Notes: generated by a model not told the origin, from the letters alone. A stretch of 5,044 nt of DNA from Myxococcota bacterium (GCA_025453505.1 JALOQG010000237.1:1-5044), one strand, 5' to 3'; numbered from the stretch's first letter, positions 1 to 5,044 are shown. Numbers and translations: made by a program.

Positions 1-359
1 GCCGCGCCGCCGCGGGGACGCAACATGGCGTAGGCCGCACCCGCGCCGCCCGGGATCAGCGCGACGCCGAGCACCACGAGCACGAGGAAGAGCCACGACG
101 GAAGCGCGGCGACCTGGTACTCGACCACCAGCGCGTGCACCACGAAGCGGCACGACCAGATCGCGAACGCCGCGCTGTAGAGCCAGGCGAGCAGGAACGC
201 GCGCCGCGGCCGGGCGCCGTCGAGCAGCCACGCGATCGGCGCGAGCATCACGAGCCCGAGCCCCGGAACCCACGCCGGCGGATAGGCGAGCACGGTCCCG
301 ACGACGCCCGCGGCGGCGACGGAGAGCGTCTCGATGCGTCGCCGCGGGATCTCGTTCAC
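1..359 (-). CDS. lnt: Probable apolipoprotein N-acyltransferase, N-terminal part (runs off the window)
   Basis: The minus strand is open from a GTG at 359-357 to the window edge, giving 119 residues with no stop, so the C-terminus is missing. The start reads M-N-E-I-P-R-R-R, followed by alternating hydrophobic segments at about residues 11-26, 33-46, 54-80 and 86-103. The pattern of a membrane segment ending in AYPP (25-28), a GLGLVMLAPIAWLL segment (33-46), then a basic ARPRRAFLLAWLY turn into the next helix (49-61), is typical of the Lnt N-terminus. Lnt is the inner-membrane enzyme that adds the third acyl chain to lipoproteins in Gram-negative bacteria. Its catalytic nitrilase-like domain (Glu-Lys-Cys) would lie beyond the window, so the call rests on the membrane region only. 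No strong ribosome site precedes the GTG, and the frame stays open upstream, so the start is tentative. It diverges from the 5-alpha-reductase-like gene across about 58 bp. It could instead be another multipass membrane protein. Confidence 0.6.
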   Translation of the reverse strand, partial: MNEIPRRRIETLSVAAAGVVGTVLAYPPAWVPGLGLVMLAPIAWLLDGARPRRAFLLAWLYSAAFAIWSCRFVVHALVVEYQVAALPSWLFLVLVVLGVALIPGGAGAAYAMLRPRGGA

Positions 360-417
360 GCGCGCAGCTTGACGCGACCCGCCCCGTTTCCGCCAGCGCC
401 GAGCTACGGTGTCGCCG

Positions 418-1179
418 ATGGATCCCGATCGCCTCTATCTCTACACGCTCGTGGCGCTCGCGGTTTCGGGCGCGGCGGCGTTCGTCGCGCTGCTCGTGAT
501 CCCCGCGCCGTACGGGCGCCACGAACGCGCCGGCTTCGGACCGACGCTTCCGGCGCGCGCCGCCTGGATCCTGCAGGAGCTGCCCGCGCCGCTCGTCTTC
601 GGGATCGTCTTCGCGCGCGGCGAACACGCGGTGCAGCTCGTGCCGCTGCTGCTGCTCGCGCTCTGGCAGCTGCACTACCTGCAGCGGACCTTCGTGTTTC
701 CGCTGCTGATGCGCGTCGGGGCGAAGGGCGTGCCCGTGACGACCGTCGTGCTCGCGATCCTCTTCAACACCGCCAACGCCGCCTGCAACGCGTACGCGAT
801 CTCGCACGGCGCGCTGCGCCACGACGCCGGCTGGCTCGCCGATCCGCGCTTCGCGATCGGCGTCGCGCTCTTCCTCGCGGGCTGGGCGATCAACCTGCAG
901 AGCGACGCGATCCTGCGTCGCCTGCGGGCGCCCGGCGAGACCGGCTACAAGATTCCGCGCGGCGGTCTCTACCGCTTCGTCTCGTGTCCGAACTATCTCG
1001 GCGAGATCGTCGAGTGGTGCGGCTGGGCGCTCGCCACCTGGACGTGGGCCGGCGCGGTGTTCGCGTTCTTCGCCTTCGCGAACCTGTTCCCGCGCGCGCT
1101 CTCGCACCACCGCTGGTATCGCGAGCGCTTCCCGGAGTACCCGCGCGAGCGGAAGGCCGTCATTCCGTTCGTCGTCTGA
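418..1179 (+). CDS. 3-oxo-5-alpha-steroid 4-dehydrogenase (SRD5A) family integral membrane reductase
   Basis: This 253-residue polytopic membrane protein belongs to the steroid 5-alpha-reductase family, which uses NADPH to reduce the 4,5 double bond of 3-oxo-4-ene steroids or similar enones. Two parts of the Gln-Glu-Tyr catalytic motif are visible: Q53-E54 in WILQELPAP and Y87 in LHYLQRTFVFP. Human SRD5A2 has Q56, E57 and Y91. The C-terminal NADPH-binding half is well conserved: N159 and D163, R170, GYKIPRGGLYRFVSCPNYLGE (176-196, with N192 and E196), Y234 and R245. The length matches the family (about 250-260). Several long hydrophobic segments are visible. I chose the ATG at 418, which gives the family's usual spacing to Q-E; an in-frame GTG at 409 would add only three residues, and neither has a clear Shine-Dalgarno. 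The last 20 bases overlap the opposite-strand dehydrogenase gene. The family is sure, but the natural substrate (steroid, polyprenol-like or other enone) cannot be read from sequence. Confidence 0.93.
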   Translation: MDPDRLYLYTLVALAVSGAAAFVALLVIPAPYGRHERAGFGPTLPARAAWILQELPAPLVFGIVFARGEHAVQLVPLLLLALWQLHYLQRTFVFPLLMRVGAKGVPVTTVVLAILFNTANAACNAYAISHGALRHDAGWLADPRFAIGVALFLAGWAINLQSDAILRRLRAPGETGYKIPRGGLYRFVSCPNYLGEIVEWCGWALATWTWAGAVFAFFAFANLFPRALSHHRWYRERFPEYPRERKAVIPFVV

Positions 1180-2413
1180 CGCGGCGCAGCGCTGCGATTG
1201 CCAGGATCGCGCTCGCGCCGACTCCGATCGAACCCGGCTCGGGCACGAGCCGGAAGACTTCGCCGTTGGTGATGGTGTCGCTGCCGAGGTCGACGATGTA
1301 GATCTCGCCATCACCGCCCTCGACGACCGCGACCGGTCGGTTGATCGATCCGACGTCCGGAACGACGACGTTGGTGAGGTCTTCGAGGTCGGTCATACCG
1401 CCCTCGGGCGTCCAGCGCAGCGAATAGAGGTTGGGATCGCCGCCGTTGGCGCACCCATCGCCGAAGAAATAGGTCCCGCGCAGCGAGCCGGAGTCGCTGC
1501 CGCGATACACCGCGCCGCCCGTCACGCAGGCTCCGCCGCTCGAGGGATTCGGGAACGTGAAGATCGGATCGGTGAAGAGATCGGAGTTGCACGGCGGCTC
1601 GCCCGGATCGCCGGGGTCGAAGCAGTTGGTTCCCTCCATCACGTTCCAGCCGAAGTTGAGCCCGGCCGGCTCATCCGCCGCGACCGCGTTCACCTCTTCC
1701 AGCGCCGCCGCGCCGACGTCGCCGATGTAGAGATCGCCCGTCGCGCGGTCGAAGGAGAAGCGGAACGGATTGCGGAGCCCCTTCGCGTAGACCTCCCAGT
1801 CCTCGTTGTCTGCGGCCGCGTAGGCGAGATCGAGATCGAGACGGATCATCTTGCCGAGCAGGGTCTGATCGCTCTGGGCCGTGTCGGACGATCCTCCGCC
1901 GTCGCCGAGCGCGAGATACAGGAAGCCGTCGCGGATCGCGATCGTTCCGCCGTTGTGGTTCTGCGCCGGTTGATGCACTTCGAAGATCACCTCTTCGCTC
2001 AGCGGGTCGGCGACGTTGGAAGTGGTCGGATCCCCGTTGACCGTGAAGCGCGACACCACGCTCGCCATGTTGGAGGGGCCGATCCCGTCGTTGCGCGTGT
2101 AGTAGGCCCAGAAGACGCCGGACGTCGCGTAGTCGGGAGCGAACACCATCCCGAGCAATCCGCCTTCGAAGACGGCGAAGACCTCCGACGTGAGATCGAG
2201 GAAGGGCGTGCCGAGAACCGATCCGTTCTGCCAGACGAGGATGCGGCCCCGGAGTTCGAGGATGAAGAGGCGCTCGTCGCCCGGCGGCGCCGCGAGGTAG
2301 GCGGGCGACTCGAGTCCGCTCGCGATGCGCACCGCCGAAAGCTGTGCGCGGGCCGGGCCCGCGAGGACGAGCGTCGTCGCGACGAAGACGAATGCGAGGA
2401 GCGAGCGAGTCAA
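1160..2413 (-). CDS. Secreted PQQ-type glucose/sorbosone dehydrogenase-like beta-propeller protein with PEP-CTERM tail
   Basis: This 417-residue exported protein is of the glucose/sorbosone dehydrogenase (GSDH/HHIP-like) family, six-bladed propellers of which many oxidise sugars with PQQ. The signal peptide spans residues 1-23: short basic start, hydrophobic LLAFVFVATTLVLAG, cleavage after A-R-A. Family signatures follow in order: EGGLLGMVFAPDY (83-95); QNHNGG (151-156), whose H153 matches the catalytic base of soluble glucose dehydrogenase; DGFLYLALGDGG (162-173); GKMIRLD (187-193); GLRNPFRFSFD (212-222), with the R-N pair of the PQQ site; GDLYIGDVG (226-234); NFGWNVMEG (253-261); GGAVYRG (299-305). 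Four cysteines (264, 275, 296, 321) could form two disulfides. There is no CxxCH haem site, so any electron acceptor is separate. The C-terminus is V-P-E-P-G (390-394), a hydrophobic stretch and R-R-V-R-R-R, a PEP-CTERM-like sorting signal for exosortase. The frame is open nearly 1 kb upstream, but signal peptide and GGAGG site fix the TTG start. Sugar specificity and PQQ use are inferred. Confidence 0.92.
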   Translation of the reverse strand: MTRSLLAFVFVATTLVLAGPARAQLSAVRIASGLESPAYLAAPPGDERLFILELRGRILVWQNGSVLGTPFLDLTSEVFAVFEGGLLGMVFAPDYATSGVFWAYYTRNDGIGPSNMASVVSRFTVNGDPTTSNVADPLSEEVIFEVHQPAQNHNGGTIAIRDGFLYLALGDGGGSSDTAQSDQTLLGKMIRLDLDLAYAAADNEDWEVYAKGLRNPFRFSFDRATGDLYIGDVGAAALEEVNAVAADEPAGLNFGWNVMEGTNCFDPGDPGEPPCNSDLFTDPIFTFPNPSSGGACVTGGAVYRGSDSGSLRGTYFFGDGCANGGDPNLYSLRWTPEGGMTDLEDLTNVVVPDVGSINRPVAVVEGGDGEIYIVDLGSDTITNGEVFRLVPEPGSIGVGASAILAIAALRRVRRRTE

Positions 2414-2421
2414 GGCGGGTA

Positions 2422-2426
2422 CCTCC
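2422..2426 (-). promoter_or_regulatory. Ribosome binding site that sets the TTG start of the dehydrogenase
   Basis: On the minus strand the sequence reads TCCGGAGG, then eight bases, then TTG. GGAGG is a full Shine-Dalgarno core at good spacing. No ATG or GTG gives an equally good start here: the TTG lies directly before the signal peptide, and longer in-frame extensions read antisense through the neighbouring hydrolase. Confidence 0.8.
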
Positions 2427-2486
2427 GGACAGGGCGGGCGTCTAGCAGGCGCGCGTGGCGCCCGGATGAACCGCGGAAGAGTAGAC

Positions 2487-2500
2487 CTCGCGCTCGCGAG
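2487..2500. repeat. Perfect 14-bp inverted repeat in the divergent intergenic region
   Basis: CTCGCG and CGCGAG flank a central CT dinucleotide. The repeat sits 74 bp from the dehydrogenase start and 94 bp from the hydrolase start, where a repressor or activator serving both genes could bind. Short GC palindromes are common by chance in DNA of this composition, so an operator role is only a suggestion. Confidence 0.3.
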
Positions 2501-2513
2501 TGCCCGCGAATGC

Positions 2514-2529
2514 GTGCCGTGACCGGCAC
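2514..2529. repeat. 6-bp stem, 4-base loop inverted repeat (GTGCCG-TGAC-CGGCAC)
   Basis: The arms at 2514-2519 and 2524-2529 are perfectly complementary and flank TGAC. It is the second symmetric element of the intergenic region and lies just upstream of the candidate hydrolase promoter. There is no T-run on either strand, so it does not look like an intrinsic terminator. It could be an operator half-site pair or chance. Confidence 0.3.
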
Positions 2530-2534
2530 CGGGG

Positions 2535-2563
2535 ACGACTCCTGCGGTGGTGGGGCCTATGGT
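2535..2563 (+). promoter_or_regulatory. Candidate sigma-70-like promoter for the alpha/beta hydrolase
   Basis: ACGACT (2535-2540, three of six matches to TTGACA, including the G-A-C core) is followed at 17 bp by TATGGT (2558-2563, four of six matches to TATAAT). A transcript would start near 2570, about 10 bases before the ribosome site, leaving a leader of about 25 bases. The -10 box lies inside an imperfect hairpin at 2551-2567 (TGGGGCC, TAT loop, GGTCCCA, with one G-T pair), which might be a regulator site. It was picked by eye in GC-rich DNA and is weakly supported. Confidence 0.25.
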
Positions 2564-2580
2564 CCCATCTCGGCCGAACC

Positions 2581-2586
2581 AGGAGG
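2581..2586 (+). promoter_or_regulatory. Ribosome binding site for the alpha/beta hydrolase
   Basis: A perfect AGGAGG lies seven bases upstream of GTG 2594-2596. It decides the start in a frame that is otherwise open far upstream, and it gives a protein of the usual family length. Confidence 0.88.
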
Positions 2587-2593
2587 TGCCCCG

Positions 2594-3415
2594 GTGAGCA
2601 CGATCACCATCCCCGACGGAACCCGCATCTATTACAAGGATTGGGGCACCGGCGCGCCGGTCGTCTTCAGTCACGGCTGGCCGCTCAGCTCCGACTCCTG
2701 GGAAGACCAGATGCTCTTCCTCGCGGCGCGTGGCTACCGCTGCATCGCGCACGATCGCCGCGGCCACGGCCGGTCGAGCCAGCCGTGGAACGGCAACGAG
2801 ATGGACACCTACGCCGACGATCTCGCGGCGCTGATCCAGACGCTCGATCTGCGCGGCGTGACGCTGGTCGGCTTCTCGACGGGCGGCGGCGAGGTCGCGC
2901 GCTACGTCGGCCGCCACGGCACCGCGCGCGTCGCGAAGATCGTGCTCGTCAGCGCGGTCCCGCCGCTCATGCGGAAGACGCCCGCAAATCCCGAAGGCCT
3001 TCCGATCGAAGTCTTCGACGACATCCGCAAGGGCGTGCTCGCGGATCGTTCCCAGTTCTTCCGCGACCTGAGCGGTCCGTTCTTCGGCGCCAACCGTCCC
3101 GGCTCGCAGGTCAGCCAGGGCCTGCGCGACACGTTCTGGCTGGCGGGCATGCAGTGCGGCTACAAGGCCGCCTTCGACTGCATCGCGGCGTTCTCCGAGA
3201 CCGACTTCACCGAGGACCTCGCGAGGTTCGACCGGCCGACGCTCGTCGTGCACGGCGACGACGACCAGATCGTCCCGATCGTCGCGTCGGCGCACCGGTC
3301 GTCGAAGCTGGTGAAGAACGCGACGCTGAAGATCTACGCGGGCGCGCCGCACGGTCTCACCGCGACGCACAAGGACCGGCTCAACGAGGATCTGCTGGCG
3401 TTCCTCGCGAGCTGA
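2594..3415 (+). CDS. Alpha/beta hydrolase, cofactor-free chloroperoxidase/perhydrolase type
   Basis: This 273-residue protein matches the non-haem, metal-free haloperoxidase branch of the alpha/beta hydrolases, whose characterised members (about 271-278 residues) act as esterases and as perhydrolases that make peracids from carboxylic acids and hydrogen peroxide. The catalytic triad is visible: S95 in the nucleophile elbow GFSTGGGE (93-100), D224 in HGDDDQIVP (220-228), and H253 in GAPHGL (250-255). The oxyanion-hole strand reads HGWPLSSDSW (27-36), and HDRRGHGRSS (53-62) is the next conserved segment. W29-P30 corresponds to the position where a leucine-to-proline change turned a Pseudomonas fluorescens esterase into a better perhydrolase, so perhydrolase ability is plausible. 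No signal peptide is seen, so it is probably cytoplasmic. It is transcribed divergently from the dehydrogenase, and its last 35 bases overlap the opposite-strand SDR gene. The natural substrate is unknown; halogenation in vivo is unlikely to be its main role. Confidence 0.95.
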   Translation: MSTITIPDGTRIYYKDWGTGAPVVFSHGWPLSSDSWEDQMLFLAARGYRCIAHDRRGHGRSSQPWNGNEMDTYADDLAALIQTLDLRGVTLVGFSTGGGEVARYVGRHGTARVAKIVLVSAVPPLMRKTPANPEGLPIEVFDDIRKGVLADRSQFFRDLSGPFFGANRPGSQVSQGLRDTFWLAGMQCGYKAAFDCIAAFSETDFTEDLARFDRPTLVVHGDDDQIVPIVASAHRSSKLVKNATLKIYAGAPHGLTATHKDRLNEDLLAFLAS

Positions 3416-4394
3416 CGGCGGGGTCGAGGCCGGTGCGTTTCACGCACCACTCCCACAGCGCGGCGCGCCGCTCGGCGGTGTCGGTGCGGCGCGTGGTCGG
3501 CAGCTTGTGGATCGCGCGGACGCGGCGGTCGAGCCAGAAGCGGCCGTTCGTCGCGAGCGGCTCGCCATCGTCCGCGGCGAGCCACACGAGCGTGTCGGCT
3601 CCCTGTTCCGGCGAGCGCAGCAGCGGGCCGACGATGCGCCGGAACGTCGGCAGCGACGTCTCGACGCCCGGCGTCAGCGCCCAGCCGGGATGCAGCGCAT
3701 GGAAGACCACGCCGCTCGCGGCGAAGCGCTCGGCCCACATCTCGTTCAGCGTCACCTGCGCCCGCTTGGCGCGCGCGTACTGCTCGGTGCCGCTGTAATC
3801 GTCGGACATCTCGAGATCATCGACGGTCAGCCCCGTCGCGTACATCCCGCCCGACGACATCGTGAGCACGCGCGCCGGCGCCGACGCGCGCAGCCGCGCC
3901 ATCAAGAGGCCGGTCAGGAGGAAGGGACCGAGCACCTGGCTGGCGACCGTCTCCTCGGTGCCGTCCGGCGCGTTGCGCCGCGTCGCGTGCAGGGCGCCCG
4001 CGTTGTGCGCGAGCACGTGGAGTACGTCGTGCGACGCCAGCACTTCGTCCGCCGCGCGCCGCACGGCCGCGAGATCGCCCATGTCGGCGATCACCGCCGA
4101 GAGGCGATCGTTGTGCGTGCGTCGCGCGAGATCCGCACGCACGCGCTCGGTCTTCGCGGCGTCGCGTCCGAGCAGGAGTAGCGTCGCGCCGGCGCGCGCG
4201 AGCGCCTCCGCCGCCGCGAGCCCGAGGCCCGACGTCGCACCGGTCAGCAGCATCACGCGCCCGCGCAGGTCGTAGGACGCGAGCGGCTTCCAGCGCTCGA
4301 GCAAAGAGCGCACGTCGTAGCCGATGCGCGTGAAGCTCGGCGCGACCGGTGCCTCGAGCAGCGCGTCCACCGCGTCCGCGATGCGGAACGTCAC
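3381..4394 (-). CDS. Short-chain dehydrogenase/reductase, DHRS12-like
   Basis: This 337-residue NAD(P)-dependent oxidoreductase has a Rossmann fold starting near residue 45. Visible SDR motifs are TGATSGLG (51-58, cofactor loop), GRD (76-78), D104 after the third strand, NAG (131-133), the catalytic serine in MSSGG (179-183), the YxxxK pair Y206/K210 in QYARAKRAQ, and HPGW (235-238) after the sixth strand. R77 after the second strand suggests NADP(H) preference. A 40-residue N-terminal leader (APSFTRIGYDVRSLLERW, 18-35) and a C-terminal tail with FWLDRR (286-291) and LWEWCVKRTGL (313-323) resemble the DHRS12 group of SDRs rather than minimal 250-residue members. The GTG start overlaps the stop of the upstream SRPBCC gene as GTGA, so the two are probably co-transcribed and translationally coupled. 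The open frame continues upstream of the GTG, but that part reads through the SRPBCC gene. The 3' end overlaps the hydrolase gene tail to tail. Substrate unknown. Confidence 0.93.
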   Translation of the reverse strand: MTFRIADAVDALLEAPVAPSFTRIGYDVRSLLERWKPLASYDLRGRVMLLTGATSGLGLAAAEALARAGATLLLLGRDAAKTERVRADLARRTHNDRLSAVIADMGDLAAVRRAADEVLASHDVLHVLAHNAGALHATRRNAPDGTEETVASQVLGPFLLTGLLMARLRASAPARVLTMSSGGMYATGLTVDDLEMSDDYSGTEQYARAKRAQVTLNEMWAERFAASGVVFHALHPGWALTPGVETSLPTFRRIVGPLLRSPEQGADTLVWLAADDGEPLATNGRFWLDRRVRAIHKLPTTRRTDTAERRAALWEWCVKRTGLDPAVSSRGTPADPR

Positions 4395-4831
4395 GCTTCG
4401 ACGCCGCCCAATGCCTTGCGCAGGCCCGCCGCCGCGCGGTCGCCGATCCACCCGAACACGAGCCGCAGCCCGAGATCGAAGAGGCCGAGCGGCCCGTTGA
4501 GACGCAGTTCGGCGTCGTACGTGACGATCGTCTTGCCGCGCTTCGTCTCGACCTCGATGCGATCGTCCGACGTGAACCACGCGCTCTTCGCGACCACGCG
4601 GAAGCCGTGCGGCGCGTCGTACTCCGTCGTCTCGTAGCGCAGCGTCAGATCGGGCCCGAGCGTCGCGACGGTGACGTCGAACACGGCCTCCGGCCCGCCG
4701 CCGTCGCCTTCGATCTGCACGACGCCCCGCACGCCGGGATCCCACTCCGCGAAGTGGCGCAAGTCCGCCATGTACGCGAACGCCTTCTCGGCGGACATCG
4801 GAGTACGAACGCGGGTGACGTAACGGGCCAT
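4391..4831 (-). CDS. SRPBCC-fold (polyketide cyclase/dehydrase-like, START/Bet v 1 superfamily) protein
   Basis: This 146-residue protein is of the SRPBCC superfamily, helix-grip folds with a deep hydrophobic pocket that bind or transform lipids, sterols and polyketides. The N-terminal strand MARYVTRVRTPMSAEKAF runs into the diagnostic helix and loop AYMADLRHFAEWDPGV (19-34, with W30-D31-P32). Alternating beta strands follow (VFDVTVATLG, LTLRYETTEY, GFRVVAKSAW, DDRIEVETKR, KTIVTYDAELRL), then a long C-terminal helix containing FDLGLRLVFGWIGDRAAAGLRKAL. The length is typical. No signal peptide is seen. The ATG has a GGAGG four bases upstream and a second GGAGG ten bases further out. The stop overlaps the start of the SDR gene by four bases (GTGA), making this the first gene of a two-gene operon. 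The pairing suggests the protein binds the SDR's hydrophobic substrate or helps its conversion, but this is inference. The pocket ligand cannot be read from sequence. Confidence 0.9.
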   Translation of the reverse strand: MARYVTRVRTPMSAEKAFAYMADLRHFAEWDPGVRGVVQIEGDGGGPEAVFDVTVATLGPDLTLRYETTEYDAPHGFRVVAKSAWFTSDDRIEVETKRGKTIVTYDAELRLNGPLGLFDLGLRLVFGWIGDRAAAGLRKALGGVEA

Positions 4832-4835
4832 GCTG

Positions 4836-4850
4836 CCTCCTCGATCCTCC
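4836..4850 (-). promoter_or_regulatory. Tandem Shine-Dalgarno motifs before the SRPBCC gene
   Basis: On the minus strand GGAGG-ATCGA-GGAGG precedes the ATG. The proximal copy (4836-4840) is four bases from the ATG, slightly close; the distal copy (4846-4850) is fourteen bases away and too far to be used well alone. Together they support the ATG at 4831. The distal one may act as a standby ribosome site. Confidence 0.6.
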
Positions 4851-4925
4851 GCGGGAGGGCGCTCGCCCGGAGAAACCGGAGCCAGCCTAGACGACTGCGC
4901 GCGGCCATGACCGGGATGGCGTCGC

Positions 4926-5002
4926 TGGCGCCCCGGGAGGGACTCGAACCCCCGACCCGCGGATTAGAAATCCGCTGCTCTATCCAGCTGAGCTACCGGG
5001 GC
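4926..5002 (-). tRNA. tRNA-Arg(UCU)
   Basis: The minus strand folds into a complete 77-base cloverleaf. The acceptor stem is GCCCCGG/CCGGGGC (perfect), the D stem GCTC/GAGC with loop AGCTGGATA, and the anticodon stem GCGGA/TCCGC with loop TTTCTAA, giving anticodon UCU. The variable loop is five bases, and the T stem GGGGG/CCCTC (one G-U) carries loop TTCGAGT. The discriminator base is G, and CCA (4928-4926) is encoded. It reads the arginine codons AGA and AGG, which are rare in this GC-rich DNA. It lies 94 bp upstream of the SRPBCC gene on the same strand with no clear terminator between them, so read-through is possible. The 42 bases upstream to the window edge (5003-5044) hold no recognisable gene and only a weak promoter-like TAAGTA close to the tRNA. 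Confidence 0.98.
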
Positions 5003-5044
5003 AACAGGTACTTACGCACCGACATGCACGTGTGTTTCGCATCG

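Noticed and set aside
135..1301. Long plus-strand frame of 388 residues
   Set aside because: It is an arginine/alanine-rich shadow in another frame across the 5-alpha-reductase gene and the antisense of its neighbours, with no family motif.
1955..2593. Upstream extension of the hydrolase frame
   Set aside because: It is antisense to the dehydrogenase. The AGGAGG before GTG 2594 and the family length fix the true start.
2414..3370. Upstream extension of the dehydrogenase frame
   Set aside because: This part is antisense to the alpha/beta hydrolase and is low-complexity Arg/Ala/Asp-rich sequence. The signal peptide and ribosome site place the start at 2413.
4395..4745. N-terminal extension of the SDR, giving 454 residues
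   Set aside because: It reads out of frame through the SRPBCC gene and gives Arg-rich sequence with no similarity to SDR leaders. The GTGA junction is a normal coupled start.
4857..4868. 12-bp palindrome GGGCG-CT-CGCCC upstream of the SRPBCC gene as an operator
   Set aside because: It is short, GC-only in its arms, and expected by chance at this base composition; no second copy or promoter alignment supports it.
4904..4920. Small hairpin (GCCAT, seven-base loop, ATGGC) just downstream of the tRNA as a terminator
   Set aside because: The stem has only five pairs and no T-run follows on the minus strand, so it does not qualify as an intrinsic terminator.
4832..4928. tRNA 3' end as an integration site for a mobile element
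   Set aside because: No integrase gene, no direct repeat of the tRNA 3' end in the window, and no change of composition were seen.

Overview
The window reads as chromosomal DNA from a high-GC Gram-negative bacterium. The evidence is a probable apolipoprotein N-acyltransferase (an outer-membrane lipoprotein pathway enzyme), a secreted protein with a PEP-CTERM-type C-terminus (an exosortase substrate), GTG/TTG starts with GGAGG ribosome sites, and a tRNA with an encoded CCA. A myxobacterium-like or other 'deltaproteobacterial'/Binatota-like lineage would fit, but that placement is inference. There are no insertion sequences, CRISPR arrays, phage genes or clear foreign segments, and no stretch over 300 bases lacks a gene.

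Layout. Bases 1-359 (minus) hold the N-terminal part of a membrane protein, probably Lnt, cut by the window edge. It diverges across about 58 bp from a complete steroid 5-alpha-reductase-family membrane enzyme (418-1179, plus). That gene converges with, and overlaps by 20 bp, a secreted glucose/sorbosone dehydrogenase-like beta-propeller protein with a PEP-CTERM tail (1160-2413, minus; TTG start). A 180-bp divergent intergenic region with several inverted repeats separates it from a cofactor-free chloroperoxidase/perhydrolase-type alpha/beta hydrolase (2594-3415, plus). The hydrolase converges with, and overlaps by 35 bp, a DHRS12-like short-chain dehydrogenase (3381-4394, minus). That gene is translationally coupled through a GTGA overlap to an upstream SRPBCC-fold protein (4391-4831, minus). 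A tRNA-Arg(UCU) lies upstream on the same strand (4926-5002).

Function. Only the SRPBCC-SDR pair is a clear operon. The 5-alpha-reductase-like protein, the SDR and the SRPBCC protein all belong to families that often act on steroids, isoprenoids or other hydrophobic substrates. A shared lipid/isoprenoid theme is possible, but these genes sit in separate transcription units and nothing in the sequence proves a link. The window is tightly packed, with two tail-to-tail antisense overlaps and no obvious intrinsic terminators. I found no convincing previously undescribed system; the most useful points are the start-site corrections, the overlaps, the catalytic-motif assignments and the edge gene.
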